Source: an uncultured Prevotella sp. | Lineage (GTDB): Bacteria; Bacteroidota; Bacteroidia; Bacteroidales; Bacteroidaceae | Length of the DNA stretch: 45,015 nt | NCBI GenBank assembly: GCA_900322095.1 | Contig: ONYS01000025.1 | Coordinates: 1 to 45,015 of the forward strand | Reading direction: 5' to 3' | In this document: positions 1 through 7,290 of the stretch, piece by piece | Numbering within the stretch: the stretch's first letter is position 1 | Layout of the letters: each line of letters starts with the position of its first letter | Made by a program: the position numbers and the translations under genes | Notes under the pieces: model-generated | The model's database searches: none | Told to the model about the DNA's origin: nothing | The model's input: only the letters and a program-made list of their open reading frames with translations

Positions 1-71
1 TTCCCTTACTACAACAAAGGTAAAAATTAACCGAGAAACAACAAGGTTTTACCCTCGTTTTCTATCAACTG

Positions 72-99
72 CAAAGGTAAGGTGACAGTTGTCACGCAA
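72..99 (-). promoter_or_regulatory. Leftward Bacteroidetes-type promoter with an embedded palindrome
   Basis: On the minus strand TACCTTTG (79 to 72) fits the -7 consensus TAnnTTTG, and a TTG lies at 99 to 97, 17 bases upstream. A second minus-strand TACCTTTG lies at 22 to 15. Both point out of the window to the left, so the gene served is not visible. The palindrome GTGACAGTTGTCAC sits between the two boxes of the first promoter, the position of a repressor site. The promoter is consensus matching; the operator is inference. Confidence 0.45.
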
Positions 100-122
100 A
101 AACGTGACGGTTGTCACGAAAA
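81..122. repeat. Two-unit 22-bp palindromic tandem array (array 1)
   Basis: Units start at 81 and 103, exactly 22 bases apart. Each contains a 16-mer of the form CGTGAC(A/G)GTTGTCACG, which has 7-bp inverted arms around a two-base centre (the first base of unit 1 is G, and unit 2 has GACGG), followed by an A-rich spacer. The same unit occurs five times at 28778-28881. It lies directly upstream of a leftward promoter. Confidence 0.85.
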
Positions 123-154
123 ATCGGGTCAGTATATACCAAGTGAAGAGAGAC

Positions 155-288
155 GGGATATCGGATATTTCCTGTGGGTCGTGGGCTGTAATTCTTTCTT
201 GGCCGTCAGGAATGACGGCCCTCCTACAACTGGCCCATTTGCGCGCATAGACTCAGTTGTTCCAAAACTCAGAAAATATCCGATGTGC
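155..288. mobile_element. MITE-like element with terminal inverted repeats (copy 1)
   Basis: The left end near 157-175 reads ATATCGGATATTTCCTG. The right end near 270-286 reads AGAAAATATCCGATG, its imperfect inverse. The interior of about 100 bases codes for nothing and holds a REP-like palindrome, GGCCGTCA-ggaa-TGACGGCC, at 201-220. A second element with the same ends lies at 12914-13090. The absence of coding and the matching ends fit a non-autonomous miniature element; I see no target duplication I would trust. The rest of 1-425 holds only array 1 and promoters. Confidence 0.6.
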
Positions 289-331
289 TCTTTTATCCTA
301 TCGTTTGAGCACAAAGATTTCATGCGTTTCC

Positions 332-361
332 TTGTATTATTCTCATTTTTCACTATCTTTG
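332..361 (+). promoter_or_regulatory. Promoter of the nitroreductase operon
   Basis: TTG at 332-334 is followed after 19 bases by TATCTTTG at 354-361. This matches the Bacteroidetes -33/-7 arrangement closely. The expected leader to the ATG at 426 is about 55-60 bases and ends in a purine-rich run before the start. Confidence 0.7.
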
Positions 362-425
362 CAAGGAAGATGATGACAATCATTGTTCAGAACAATCAAC
401 CTTATCGATTAAAAAGAAGAGAAAA

Positions 426-1073
426 ATGAGAAAGGAAATGATTACAATGGCGATGTTGGCTTGGATGACAACATCGTGTATGGCTCAGGACATACAACTG
501 CCGAAGCCATCTATGGAGAATAAGGTAACCCTGATGGAAGCTCTGCAAAACCGTCACTCCTCACGTGAGTATGCCGATAGGGACATCTCAGATGACGTGC
601 TTTCCACCGTTCTCTGGGCTGCATGCGGCGTCAACCGTCCTAAAGAAGGGAAGATCACCGCACCCTCTGCCATTAATGCGCAGGATATCACGGTATTCGT
701 GATCCGGAAAGATGGCGCTTATCGCTTTGAACCCAAAGACAACAAACTCGTGAAAGTCAGCGACAAGGACCTGCGCAAGGCTGTTTCCGGCCGACAAGAC
801 TTCGCCGCCACCGCTCCCGTCTCACTCGTGATGGCCAGCAACCATGGTAAGTTCCCGCAGCAGATGCCTGAGGAGCCCAAGACTCGCATGGGCGTTCTCG
901 ATGCAGGCTATGTCTCTCAGAATATCTGCCTTGCTTGCAGCGCGCTCGGGCTGAACACGGTTCCCCGTATGACCATGGACAGCGATTCCTTGAAGAAGGA
1001 ACTTGGTCTTGATGGGAGTTATGACCTTATCGTGAACAATCAGATTGGATACCCAAAAGAATCAAAGAGATAA
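426..1073 (+). CDS. Nitroreductase family protein, secreted or lipid-anchored
   Basis: A 215-residue protein of the nitroreductase superfamily, which are FMN-dependent NAD(P)H oxidoreductases resembling SagB-type enzymes. The N-terminal block around residues 41-65 (RHSSREYADRDIS, then LWAACGVNRP) is the typical flavin phosphate-binding start of the fold. The later segment with LDAGYVSQNICLACSALGL matches the helix-rich core of the family. The first 20 residues are a signal sequence. Cys18 follows TTS, a poor lipobox, so cleavage by signal peptidase I before QD is equally likely. The physiological substrate cannot be told from sequence. It shares an operon with the YjbQ-like gene 7 bases downstream. 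The start at 426 is preceded by a purine-rich stretch and a well-placed promoter. Confidence 0.85.
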   Translation: MRKEMITMAMLAWMTTSCMAQDIQLPKPSMENKVTLMEALQNRHSSREYADRDISDDVLSTVLWAACGVNRPKEGKITAPSAINAQDITVFVIRKDGAYRFEPKDNKLVKVSDKDLRKAVSGRQDFAATAPVSLVMASNHGKFPQQMPEEPKTRMGVLDAGYVSQNICLACSALGLNTVPRMTMDSDSLKKELGLDGSYDLIVNNQIGYPKESKR

Positions 1074-1080
1074 AGTCCTG

Positions 1081-1491
1081 ATGGTACAACAATTTGAATT
1101 CACTTTAACACCTCATCGGCGCGGATTCCATCTGATTACCGATGAGGTGCTCCTTCATCTGCCAAAGCTCCCGAAGATGGGTCTTTTCAACCTCTTCGTG
1201 AAGCATACAAGCTGTGCGCTGAGTATATGCGAGAACTGGGACCCGGAGGTGAGGGAGGACATGGAGACCATCTACGACAGGCTCGTACCCGAGAATATGC
1301 CGGACTATCGACATGTTCTCGAAGGTCCGGACGATATGCCAGCCCATGCCAAATGCATCATCACGGGAGTGAGCATCAACATCCCTATCACCAACGGTCG
1401 GCTGAACCTAGGCACATGGCAGGGCATCTATCTCTGCGAGTTCCGAAACGATGGGGGAGGCCGGAGAGTGGTGGCGACAATAGTAGAATAA
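1081..1491 (+). CDS. Secondary thiamine-phosphate synthase enzyme (YjbQ/UPF0047 family)
   Basis: A 136-residue cytoplasmic protein of the UPF0047/YjbQ family (COG0432), a small trimeric beta-rich fold. Members have weak thiamine phosphate synthase activity, but their true role is uncertain. Family marks are FVKHTSCALSICENWDPEV (residues about 39-57) and the C-terminal block LNLGTWQGIYLCEFRN, with conserved His, Glu and Trp residues. The open frame extends upstream to 1045, inside the preceding gene. I chose the ATG at 1081 because homologues begin a few residues before the first beta strand and the length then fits the usual 130-140. It sits 7 bases after the nitroreductase stop, so the two are probably co-transcribed. 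A strong terminator overlaps the stop codon. Confidence 0.88.
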   Translation: MVQQFEFTLTPHRRGFHLITDEVLLHLPKLPKMGLFNLFVKHTSCALSICENWDPEVREDMETIYDRLVPENMPDYRHVLEGPDDMPAHAKCIITGVSINIPITNGRLNLGTWQGIYLCEFRNDGGGRRVVATIVE

Positions 1492-1514
1492 GGCGGTGGT
1501 TGTCCGCCTTATTC
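1486..1514 (+). terminator. Rho-independent-type hairpin after the yjbQ-like gene
   Basis: A perfect 11-bp inverted repeat, GAATAAGGCGG / CCGCCTTATTC, with a 7-base loop overlaps the stop codon. It is followed by GTTTTAG, a short T run. Confidence 0.75.
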
Positions 1515-1690
1515 GTTTTAGAATTATTCTTGAATTATCTGAATTCTTGAAAAAAAGATTTAGTCAAGAATTGGAAAGTTTGAGAATTCTCTTTCTTTAG
1601 CATAAGAATAATTCTTGAATTCCCTGATTTCTTGAGAAAAAATTTATGATATAATTCGTGGGTAATTCGTGGAGATTCGTGAAAAAAATA
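1515..1690. repeat. AT-rich dispersed repeat region
   Basis: Non-coding, AT-rich DNA with repeated AATTCTTGA / TCAAGAATT words (for example 1530-1575) and, at about 1650-1680, AATTCGTGGGTAATTCGTGG. Related sequence follows two other genes. The TTGAGAATT and AATTCTTGAC words recur at 33346-33428, and the TTATGGGTAATTTGTGG type at 44890-44920. All copies lie at the 3' ends of transcription units. I see no gene here. Confidence 0.5.
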
Positions 1691-1876
1691 TCAGGCTATC
1701 TGCCTGACTGCGTGCTTCGCGCTGGTGTGCCGCCTTCGGGGCACTGAGTCCAGTGAGGGTGGAACCCTTTATCCCCAGTCTGCGCTCCTGACGTCGCTTG
1801 ACTGGGGTTACTGAAAGTCAGCCCATTCTGGGCTGGTTGTGCTTTCGGTAATGTGCATTTCACAGAAAATATCCCA
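1691..1876. repeat. Mosaic palindromic repeat, partial MITE
   Basis: Contains several hairpins. The exact 18-mer GTGCCGCCTTCGGGGCAC lies at 1727-1744, a CCCAGTC/GACTGGG pair at about 1773-1808, and AGCCCATTCTGGGCT at about 1819-1833. The right edge at 1861-1873 resembles the right end of the MITE-like elements (AGAAAATATCCCATG). The 18-mer recurs inverted at 13017-13034 inside MITE copy 2, so this block looks like a rearranged relative without a clear left terminal repeat. Confidence 0.5.
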
Positions 1877-1970
1877 TGTGAGCCCATTTATCCCCTAAGG
1901 ACATCCTGTAATTTGTACGGCAATCGTGATATTTTGTATCCCATTATTCTCTATTCTCCCGAAGTTTCAT

Positions 1971-1978
1971 TATTTTTG
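1971..1978 (+). promoter_or_regulatory. -7 box for the ABM-domain gene
   Basis: TATTTTTG fits TAnnTTTG and lies about 62 bases before the ATG at 2040. No convincing TTG at the expected upstream distance is visible. Confidence 0.5.
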
Positions 1979-2039
1979 CACTCGCGACGGAACACCCGTC
2001 TGGATAACATATCTAATAATAACAATAAATCTTACTACA

Positions 2040-2330
2040 ATGATCAGATTAAATGCATTCTTCACGCTGAAGAACACTGCCGATGCCGACAAGGTGCTCG
2101 CATTGGCCAAGGAACTCATAGACTATTCGCGCAAGGACGAGGGCAACGTGGCTTACGATATATTCTGCAGCGGCACCAATCCCAAGGTGATGATGTTCTG
2201 CGAGACTTGGAAAGACCAGGCCGTGCTCGATAAGCACTCTAAGTCGGAACACTTCACTCGTCTGGTGCCTGCCATCGAGGCTTACACCGAGAGCGGACTG
2301 AAGTGCGAGCAGTTCGACTTTGGCAAATAA
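2040..2330 (+). CDS. Antibiotic biosynthesis monooxygenase (ABM) fold protein, YgiN-like
   Basis: A 96-residue protein of the ABM dimeric alpha/beta-barrel superfamily, which includes quinol monooxygenases such as YgiN and various small oxygenases. The sequence shows the usual order: beta strand MIRLNAFFTLK, a helix with LALAKELIDYSRKDEGNVAYDIF, then MMFCETWKDQAVLDKHSKSEHF with the conserved E-x-W and H-x-x-S-x-H-F pattern at residues about 55-70. Length is typical. An open frame continues upstream to 1926, but the ATG at 2040 lies behind a promoter at 1971-1978 and begins with the first strand of the fold. The gene stands alone with its own terminator. The substrate is unknown. Confidence 0.85.
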   Translation: MIRLNAFFTLKNTADADKVLALAKELIDYSRKDEGNVAYDIFCSGTNPKVMMFCETWKDQAVLDKHSKSEHFTRLVPAIEAYTESGLKCEQFDFGK

Positions 2331-2364
2331 CACTCTGCGGGCCTTTTGACCTTGCTATTGAGAA

Positions 2365-2410
2365 CGCGGCAGCCGGGAGTTTGGTGCTCCTTGGGCTGCC
2401 GCGCTTTTTA
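2365..2410 (+). terminator. Terminator of the ABM-domain gene
   Basis: A 10-bp stem CGCGGCAGCC / GGCTGCCGCG (2365-2374 and 2394-2403) with an inner GGGAG/CTCC pairing is followed by CTTTTTATTT. Confidence 0.8.
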
Positions 2411-2493
2411 TTTGGATCAACCAATATTTTCCGCGTTGGCTGATTGTTCTGTTTGGTTGGTTGAAAAAATATCGAAATATGTTTTACTATTCC

Positions 2494-2501
2494 TATCTTT
2501 G
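2494..2501 (+). promoter_or_regulatory. -7 box for the secreted-protein pair
   Basis: TATCTTTG lies 82 bases before the ATG at 2583. No clear -33 TTG is visible. Confidence 0.5.
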
Positions 2502-2582
2502 TAAAATTCAACAACCTGCAGCATGGCTGGGTTGCGACACCGAGAATTAAAACGTATGTTCTAACTCCAAAATTTTGTGAAT

Positions 2583-2987
2583 ATGAAGAAGTTGCTAATT
2601 TTCTTATTTCTCGCGGCAGTAGCCTCGCCAGCGCTTGCTGACGACTATTCCTATCTCAATTTTACAAAATCGGACGGAACAGTGGTATCCCTTTCCGTCA
2701 GCAACTTGCAGTTGACCATCTCCGACGGTAAGCTCCTTGCCACCAACGATGACGGCAGCGAGACTTTTCAACTCGCCGATTTGGCGAAGATGTACTTCTC
2801 CGACGCGGCTACCGGCATCTCATCGGTCGGGGCCGGCGACGCGGCCGTGGAGACCGTGACTGCATACTCTCTTTCGGGCGTCAATATGGGCTCCTACAAG
2901 AGCGCGGCTGAGGCCAAAGTCCAATTACGGCCCGGAGTGTATCTGTTGAAATCGAAGTCGAAAACCATTAAAACCGTTGTACAATGA
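2583..2987 (+). CDS. Small secreted protein with T9SS-like C-terminal tail
   Basis: A 134-residue exported protein. Residues 1-19 (MKKLLIFLFLAAVASPALA) are a signal peptide. The middle part, about 20-75, carries a short beta-rich module ending in FQLADLAKMYFSD. The last 40 residues (YSLSGVNMG, then RPGVYLLKS and a basic TIKTVVQ end) resemble the type IX secretion sorting tail common in Prevotella, although no secretion machinery is in this window. I prefer the ATG at 2583 over the GTG two codons upstream because the signal peptide then starts at MKK. The stop overlaps the ATG of the next gene (ATGA), implying translational coupling. The middle module resembles the N-terminus of the downstream protein. 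I do not recognise a function. Confidence 0.75.
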   Translation: MKKLLIFLFLAAVASPALADDYSYLNFTKSDGTVVSLSVSNLQLTISDGKLLATNDDGSETFQLADLAKMYFSDAATGISSVGAGDAAVETVTAYSLSGVNMGSYKSAAEAKVQLRPGVYLLKSKSKTIKTVVQ

Positions 2988-4981
2988 GAAGAATACTGTC
3001 AGCAATCATGATGTTGTGCCTCGCGACGGCAGTCTCGGCACAAACACTCAATATCGTCGTTGGCAACGTCACCTACGCCATTCCCGCCTCTGAGGCCGGC
3101 GACATGGTTTATTCCAACGGCTCCACGCTCACCGTGCTGAACAAGACTTTCACGCTGACCGACATCACGCGAATGTATGTCGATGACTCTGCGGTCACCG
3201 ACGATGCCGTGAGCGTAAGCTACAACGGGACGGAGGCTTCTGTCGTCGTGGCCGGAAACGTGATGCAATACCTCACGGTCAGCGTCAGTGGGGCCAACGT
3301 GAGCATCCTTCAGTCCAGCGACCTGGCTGAGGAAGTGAACTACACGCTCACGGGCTCGTCAACCAACGGCTCGTTCTATATGGACGGCAACTACAAGGCT
3401 ACGCTGACGCTCAGCGACCTCACCCTCACCAGCACCGACAGCGCGGCCATCAATATCGAGGACGGCAAGCGCATCGCCATCGTCTTGGAGGGCACCAGCA
3501 CGCTTGCCGACGCAGCCAGCGGGTCGCAGAAGGCCTGCTTCATGGTCAACGGCCACTCGGAGTTCGCGGGAAGCGGCTCGCTCACCATCACGGGCAATAA
3601 GAAGCATGGCTTCTGGGGCGACGAGTATGTACAGCTCAAGAAGAAGTTCACCGGAAAGATAACGATTGCCAGTGCCGTGAAGGACGGAATGAGCATCAAC
3701 CAGTATTTCGAGATGAACAACGGAACCGTCACCATTGCCTCTGCGGGCGACGACGGCATACAGGTTGAGGCCACCGACGATGCCGACGATGAGCTCAACG
3801 GACAGGTGCTCATCAAAGGCGGCACGCTGAACGTCAACGTCACGGCAGAAGACACGAAGGGCGTGAAGTGCGACAGTCTGATGACCATAAGTGATGACCT
3901 CGGCAACAATACCGCCATCAACATCACCTGCACGAGCGACGCCTATGCGGCCAAGGGACTGAAGAGCGGTGGCGACATGAACATCACGGGCGGCACCATC
4001 ACCATCTCAACGGCCGGAAAGGGCATCTGGGACAGCGACGACTCGTCGGCTTCTGCCTGCGCGGCCCTCAAAGCCGACGGCAACATGACCATCTCGGGCG
4101 GCAAACTCACCCTGACGGCGACTGGCTCGGGCGGCAAGGGAATCAATGGCGACGGCACGCTGACCATCAGCGATGGCGACATCACCATCAATACAACGGG
4201 CGGCCTCTACTATAACAACGGTACTACGGAGTACACCAACTACACGGGCAACACCGACCGGATAAGCAGCGACTACACCTCGTCGCCCAAGGGTATCAAG
4301 GTCGACGGTGACGTCACCATCAGTGGCGGCAACATCAACGTCACCACCACGGGCAACAACGCTGAGGGCATTGAGAGCAAGGCCAAACTCTATATCAGCG
4401 GTGGCACCATCAACGTCAACTCCTACGATGATGCCATCAACTGCACCAGCGATATGACCATCTCGGGCGGCACCATTACGACATGTGCTTCAGATAATGA
4501 CGGACTGGATGCCAACGGCAACATCTATATCACCGGCGGAACCGTGGCTGCTTTCGGTGCCCGGGCTCCCGAATGTGGCATCGACGCGGCTGAGGGCTAC
4601 GGCATCTACATCACGGGCGGAACAGTGCTCGGCGTCGGCGGTACGTCGTCTACGCCATCCAGCACGACGGGCTCGCAGGCCTATGTCAACACAACGGGCA
4701 CCGTGACGGCATCCACGACCATCACGCTCACGAGTGGTTCCACGACGCTGGCCACCTTCACCGTTCCCAGTGGTTATAGCAGTTCGTCGTCGCCCAACTT
4801 CGCTCCAGGTGGTGGCGGTCCTGGCGGTGGCGGCAACCCCGGCGGTGGCGGTGGTAATCCTGGCGGAGGTCCCGGCGGCGACGGAACCTATATCATGATT
4901 TCTGCGCCAGGAATGTCGTCGGGCTCAAGCTACACGCTCACGAGCGGCAGCACGTCCCAGACGGTGACAGCCCGGAAGTAA
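2984..4981 (+). CDS. Secreted Cthe_2159-like carbohydrate-binding beta-helix protein
   Basis: A 665-residue exported protein. After a signal peptide (residues 1-19) comes a beta-rich module (about 20-75) ending in FTLTDITRMYVDD, then a long repetitive region (about 80-580). Its repeated units contain ISGGTI, ITGGTI and GKGI/GKGING turns with many Asp/Asn residues. This is the pattern of the Cthe_2159 family, a calcium-binding right-handed beta-helix reported to bind cellulose and pectin-like acidic polymers. Residues about 605-635 are a Gly/Pro low-complexity linker (PGGGGPGGGG type), followed by a short Ser/Thr-rich end. The tail lacks the T9SS-like motif seen in the upstream partner. The two are coupled by an ATGA overlap. 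A role in glycan or cell-surface binding is inferred from the family; ligand unknown. Confidence 0.8.
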   Translation: MRRILSAIMMLCLATAVSAQTLNIVVGNVTYAIPASEAGDMVYSNGSTLTVLNKTFTLTDITRMYVDDSAVTDDAVSVSYNGTEASVVVAGNVMQYLTVSVSGANVSILQSSDLAEEVNYTLTGSSTNGSFYMDGNYKATLTLSDLTLTSTDSAAINIEDGKRIAIVLEGTSTLADAASGSQKACFMVNGHSEFAGSGSLTITGNKKHGFWGDEYVQLKKKFTGKITIASAVKDGMSINQYFEMNNGTVTIASAGDDGIQVEATDDADDELNGQVLIKGGTLNVNVTAEDTKGVKCDSLMTISDDLGNNTAINITCTSDAYAAKGLKSGGDMNITGGTITISTAGKGIWDSDDSSASACAALKADGNMTISGGKLTLTATGSGGKGINGDGTLTISDGDITINTTGGLYYNNGTTEYTNYTGNTDRISSDYTSSPKGIKVDGDVTISGGNINVTTTGNNAEGIESKAKLYISGGTINVNSYDDAINCTSDMTISGGTITTCASDNDGLDANGNIYITGGTVAAFGARAPECGIDAAEGYGIYITGGTVLGVGGTSSTPSSTTGSQAYVNTTGTVTASTTITLTSGSTTLATFTVPSGYSSSSSPNFAPGGGGPGGGGNPGGGGGNPGGGPGGDGTYIMISAPGMSSGSSYTLTSGSTSQTVTARK

Positions 4982-5070
4982 GGCGCTTCTAATCGCGCTC
5001 TGTATCTAGGGCAGCATGTGATTGCTAGTCATCCTTTGGCAAATCGTCATGTCGTATTTATATATTTCTA

Positions 5071-5110
5071 CCCCGGACTTGAGGAAGCATCATTCCTGAG
5101 TCCGGGGGTT
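5071..5110 (+). terminator. Probable terminator hairpin
   Basis: CCCCGGACTtgAGGAA (5071-5086) pairs with TTCCTgAGTCCGGGG (5093-5107) around a 6-base loop and is followed by GTTTGTGTG. It lies about 90 bases after the beta-helix gene. The T run is weak. Confidence 0.5.
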
Positions 5111-5131
5111 TGTGTGTAGGAGACCCCAATC

Positions 5132-5280
5132 TAGACCCACCCCCGTCTAGACCCACCCCCAACCCCTCCCTACAAAGGGAGGGGAGAAGCAGGCGGTGGG
5201 TAAACGGTAGGAGCGCATAGGAGGGAGGGGAGAAGCAAGCGGAGGGTAAATGGTAGGAGCGCATAGGAGGGAGGGGCTAT
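5132..5280. repeat. C-rich dispersed repeat, two adjacent copies
   Basis: CTAGACCCACCCCC occurs at 5131-5144 and again, slightly changed, at 5148-5160. The second runs into AACCCCTCCCTacaaAGGGAGGGGAGAAGC (5161-5190), whose CCCTCCCT/AGGGAGGG arms form a hairpin. A second partial copy of the right half, with the words AGGGAGGGGAGAAGC and GGTAGGAGCGCATAGGAGG, follows to 5276. The same repeat occurs at 16909, 17911, 18130 (inverted), 29067 (inverted) and 39046 (inverted). No gene is present between 4982 and 5639. Confidence 0.7.
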
Positions 5281-5435
5281 AAAATCTGTGGTCATCGGTG
5301 GCAACTAAGAGAACAATATCTAACCTCTGTCAGCAATCATCAACTTCTGTCATCAGTTGTTATTTTCAGTTTCGTTCCGACCAATCGTCCCGTTTTTCAT
5401 ACCATCAAACGAGGCGATATCGCTATGATAATGAT

Positions 5436-5515
5436 GGTTGGCACGTGGTAGCAATATGGTTACCACGTGGTAGCAATGTAGTTGCCACGTGGTAGCAATA
5501 AGGTTGGCACGTGCC
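5436..5515. repeat. Four-unit 22-bp palindromic tandem array (array 3)
   Basis: Units start at 5436, 5458, 5480 and 5502, an exact 22-base period; the last is partial. The shared core is TTGCCACGTGGTAGCAA with small variations, containing the palindrome CACGTG within longer imperfect inverse arms. The sequence differs from arrays 1 and 2, but period and architecture are the same. No promoter consensus is seen next to it. Confidence 0.85.
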
Positions 5516-5639
5516 GCCCGACGAGAATCGCGTGATTTTACCCTACAAAATCGTAGACATCTATGGAAATTCAGTACGACATTCACACATAAGATAAAGT
5601 AAGTGGATACTTCGGTGAATGTAAATACGTAGTATTGCG

Positions 5640-5933
5640 ACGATTGAAACCTTTGACAAAAGACGGAATTACGCCCACCTGGTGGTATGCTCCGGCGCCC
5701 GTAGTGATGTCGTTTCTCGAGGGTAGCAATCTCAAGGGCAAGACCGTCATTCCCTTCATGACCAATGCCGGATGGCCTGGCCACGTCATCAAGGACATGA
5801 CGCAGGCCGCCGAGAAGAGTGGGGCAGTGGTGGAGCATGCCCATGAGTTCCGCTCTCCTCTGGCCCTTCACGCTTCAAAGAGATGAAAACCTCGGAGGCT
5901 GAGCTCGACAAGTGGATTGTCTCCCTGCAATAG
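5640..5933 (+). pseudogene. Remnant of a flavodoxin-family gene (C-terminal half, frameshifted)
   Basis: The frame from about 5665 encodes TWWYAPAPVVMSFLE, then LKGKTVIPFMTNAGWPGHV and a helix with KDMTQAAEKSGAVVEHAHEF. This is the C-terminal half of flavodoxin-like proteins, where the W-W-Y-x-x-P loop contacts FMN. The N-terminal half with the phosphate-binding loop is missing; upstream sequence does not continue the fold. Near 5850 the reading frame breaks. The continuation in another frame, SGPSRFKEMKTSEAELDKWI, runs to a TAG at 5931-5933 and is a plausible native C-terminus. So this is a 5'-deleted, frameshifted relic. No promoter or start signal is visible. Confidence 0.75.
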
Positions 5934-5974
5934 GCATCGTCTGGGACAATGAGCCTAAGATTCTATACAAAATA

Positions 5975-6012
5975 AAGAGGGTGTATCATAATCGCTGATG
6001 ATACACCCTCTT
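5975..6012 (-). terminator. Terminator of the minus-strand secreted-protein operon
   Basis: A perfect 15-bp inverted repeat with an 8-base loop: AAGAGGGTGTATCAT at 5975-5989 and ATGATACACCCTCTT at 5998-6012. Read on the minus strand it is followed by TATTTTG, just beyond the stop at 6054. It could also stop transcription from the plus strand. Confidence 0.75.
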
Positions 6013-6053
6013 GCTGTGTGGGGCATTGCCCCGCTGATTATACATTCGGTAGA

Positions 6054-7271
6054 TTATCTCACGATAAACTTCTTGGTCTCGTTTCCTTGCTTCATGATGT
6101 AGAGTCCGGGCGTGAGGTGCATGTCGGCCTTGTTGCCGCTGAACACGAGCATGCCGTTCTGACTGTATACGTTCACGATACCATTGCCCATGGAGAGCTT
6201 ATTCTCCTTGATACCGGTTGCTTCGCTGGCGTCGCGACCTGGCATCCACATGCATGAGAGCGACAGACGGTTCTGGATTCCCGAGAGGCGGGTTGCCAAG
6301 CCCGTGTTGATGTCTACTTCATAAAGAGCCGTGTCATACTTGCCGTTGGTTCTCCATTCCTTGTCTGACAGTGGTCCGTAGGAACCCCAATCGTTGTAGC
6401 CCATGCCGTTGTTTACGAATCCATTCCAGTACATCTTACCTGTTGTGTAATCGAAGCAGGCAGCCTGACGCTTGAACTGGGACTGTACACCGCTGAAGTC
6501 GTACTTGTTCACTCGCACGGTCTCGCCATCCTCGTCGGTCTCTGTCTTGGTGAGGATGATTCCCGTCTCACGGTCAAACTCAACCAAGTATCCGCTTGAA
6601 GTCATGGAGAAGATGCGTCCTTCGGGAGAGCAGGCGAGCGTGACGAAGTTGTCGTAGTAGAGGCCCGGGGTGATCTGCGTAATCGTCATTGTGTTGAGGT
6701 CGATTGTTCCGAGCGCATAGCCTGCGTCTGCCGTGTCGCCTTCCTCCTGCGGGTTGATGGAGTCCTCAGGCACGGGGAGGGCAACGCCAGTGAGATAGAA
6801 CAGGCCATAGACCTTGCCGTCGACGGGGTTGTAGCTCATGCCGCGCGACTCCAGATTGGCAGATTGCTGATAGGTTTCCTCACGCAGTTTGGTAGCTGTG
6901 GAAGCCTTCCACCATCTCACCTTGAATTCCCACTCGTTGGGGTCATCGTCGCTCTGGCGTGAATATACCGTCACGAGGGTGTCGTTCACATACACCGAGC
7001 CTGAGTTGCCATACATGAGGTTGTCGTCGAGCAGCACTTCTGCTGTCACGGTGTCGGCGGTCAGCTTGAGTTGCCAGATGCCTTGGTCAACCTTGAAGAT
7101 TCCCTTTCCTGCCTCTTCGTCCCAGCCAAGATATTCGCTTTTGCTGGTTGTACCGTCGTCGTAGCGGGCATTGGCCTTCAGGCCTCTGAACTCTAACTCT
7201 TGAGCGGAAGTGGTGACAGGGGCGCAGATCATCGCGCCAAGAACAAGTAGGTTGAAAATAGTCTTTTTCAT
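6054..7271 (-). CDS. Secreted protein with T9SS-like C-terminal tail, propeller-like body
   Basis: A 405-residue exported protein with a signal peptide at residues 1-23 (MKKTIFNLLVLGAMICAPVTTSA, then QELEF). The body shows repeats of the kind found in beta-propeller or WD-like secreted proteins: GKVYGLFYL, GYALGTIDLNTMTIT, GRIFSMTSSGYLVEFDRETG, GKMYWNGFVN and ALYEVDINTG. Each pairs an observed quantity with a reading from data. The last 40 residues (VNVYSQNGMLVFSG, LTPGLYIMKQ, KKFIVR) match the type IX secretion tail style. It starts 19 bases after the stop of the larger upstream gene, so the two form an operon that ends at the hairpin at 5975-6012. Function unknown; secretion to the cell surface is inferred. 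Confidence 0.7.
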   Translation of the reverse strand: MKKTIFNLLVLGAMICAPVTTSAQELEFRGLKANARYDDGTTSKSEYLGWDEEAGKGIFKVDQGIWQLKLTADTVTAEVLLDDNLMYGNSGSVYVNDTLVTVYSRQSDDDPNEWEFKVRWWKASTATKLREETYQQSANLESRGMSYNPVDGKVYGLFYLTGVALPVPEDSINPQEEGDTADAGYALGTIDLNTMTITQITPGLYYDNFVTLACSPEGRIFSMTSSGYLVEFDRETGIILTKTETDEDGETVRVNKYDFSGVQSQFKRQAACFDYTTGKMYWNGFVNNGMGYNDWGSYGPLSDKEWRTNGKYDTALYEVDINTGLATRLSGIQNRLSLSCMWMPGRDASEATGIKENKLSMGNGIVNVYSQNGMLVFSGNKADMHLTPGLYIMKQGNETKKFIVR

Positions 7272-7290
7272 CTTTTGTTTTCTTTATTTG

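Noticed and set aside
82-429. 115-codon frame before the nitroreductase
   Set aside because: It runs through array 1, the MITE-like element and the promoter, so it is not a gene.
5132-5280. G-quadruplex control element
   Set aside because: The minus strand has several G runs, but the repeat is better explained as a hairpin-forming dispersed repeat. No promoter lies next to it.
5298-5495. 65-codon frame over array 3
   Set aside because: Its apparent peptide repeats are simply the translated 22-base DNA repeat. No start signal or homologue is evident.
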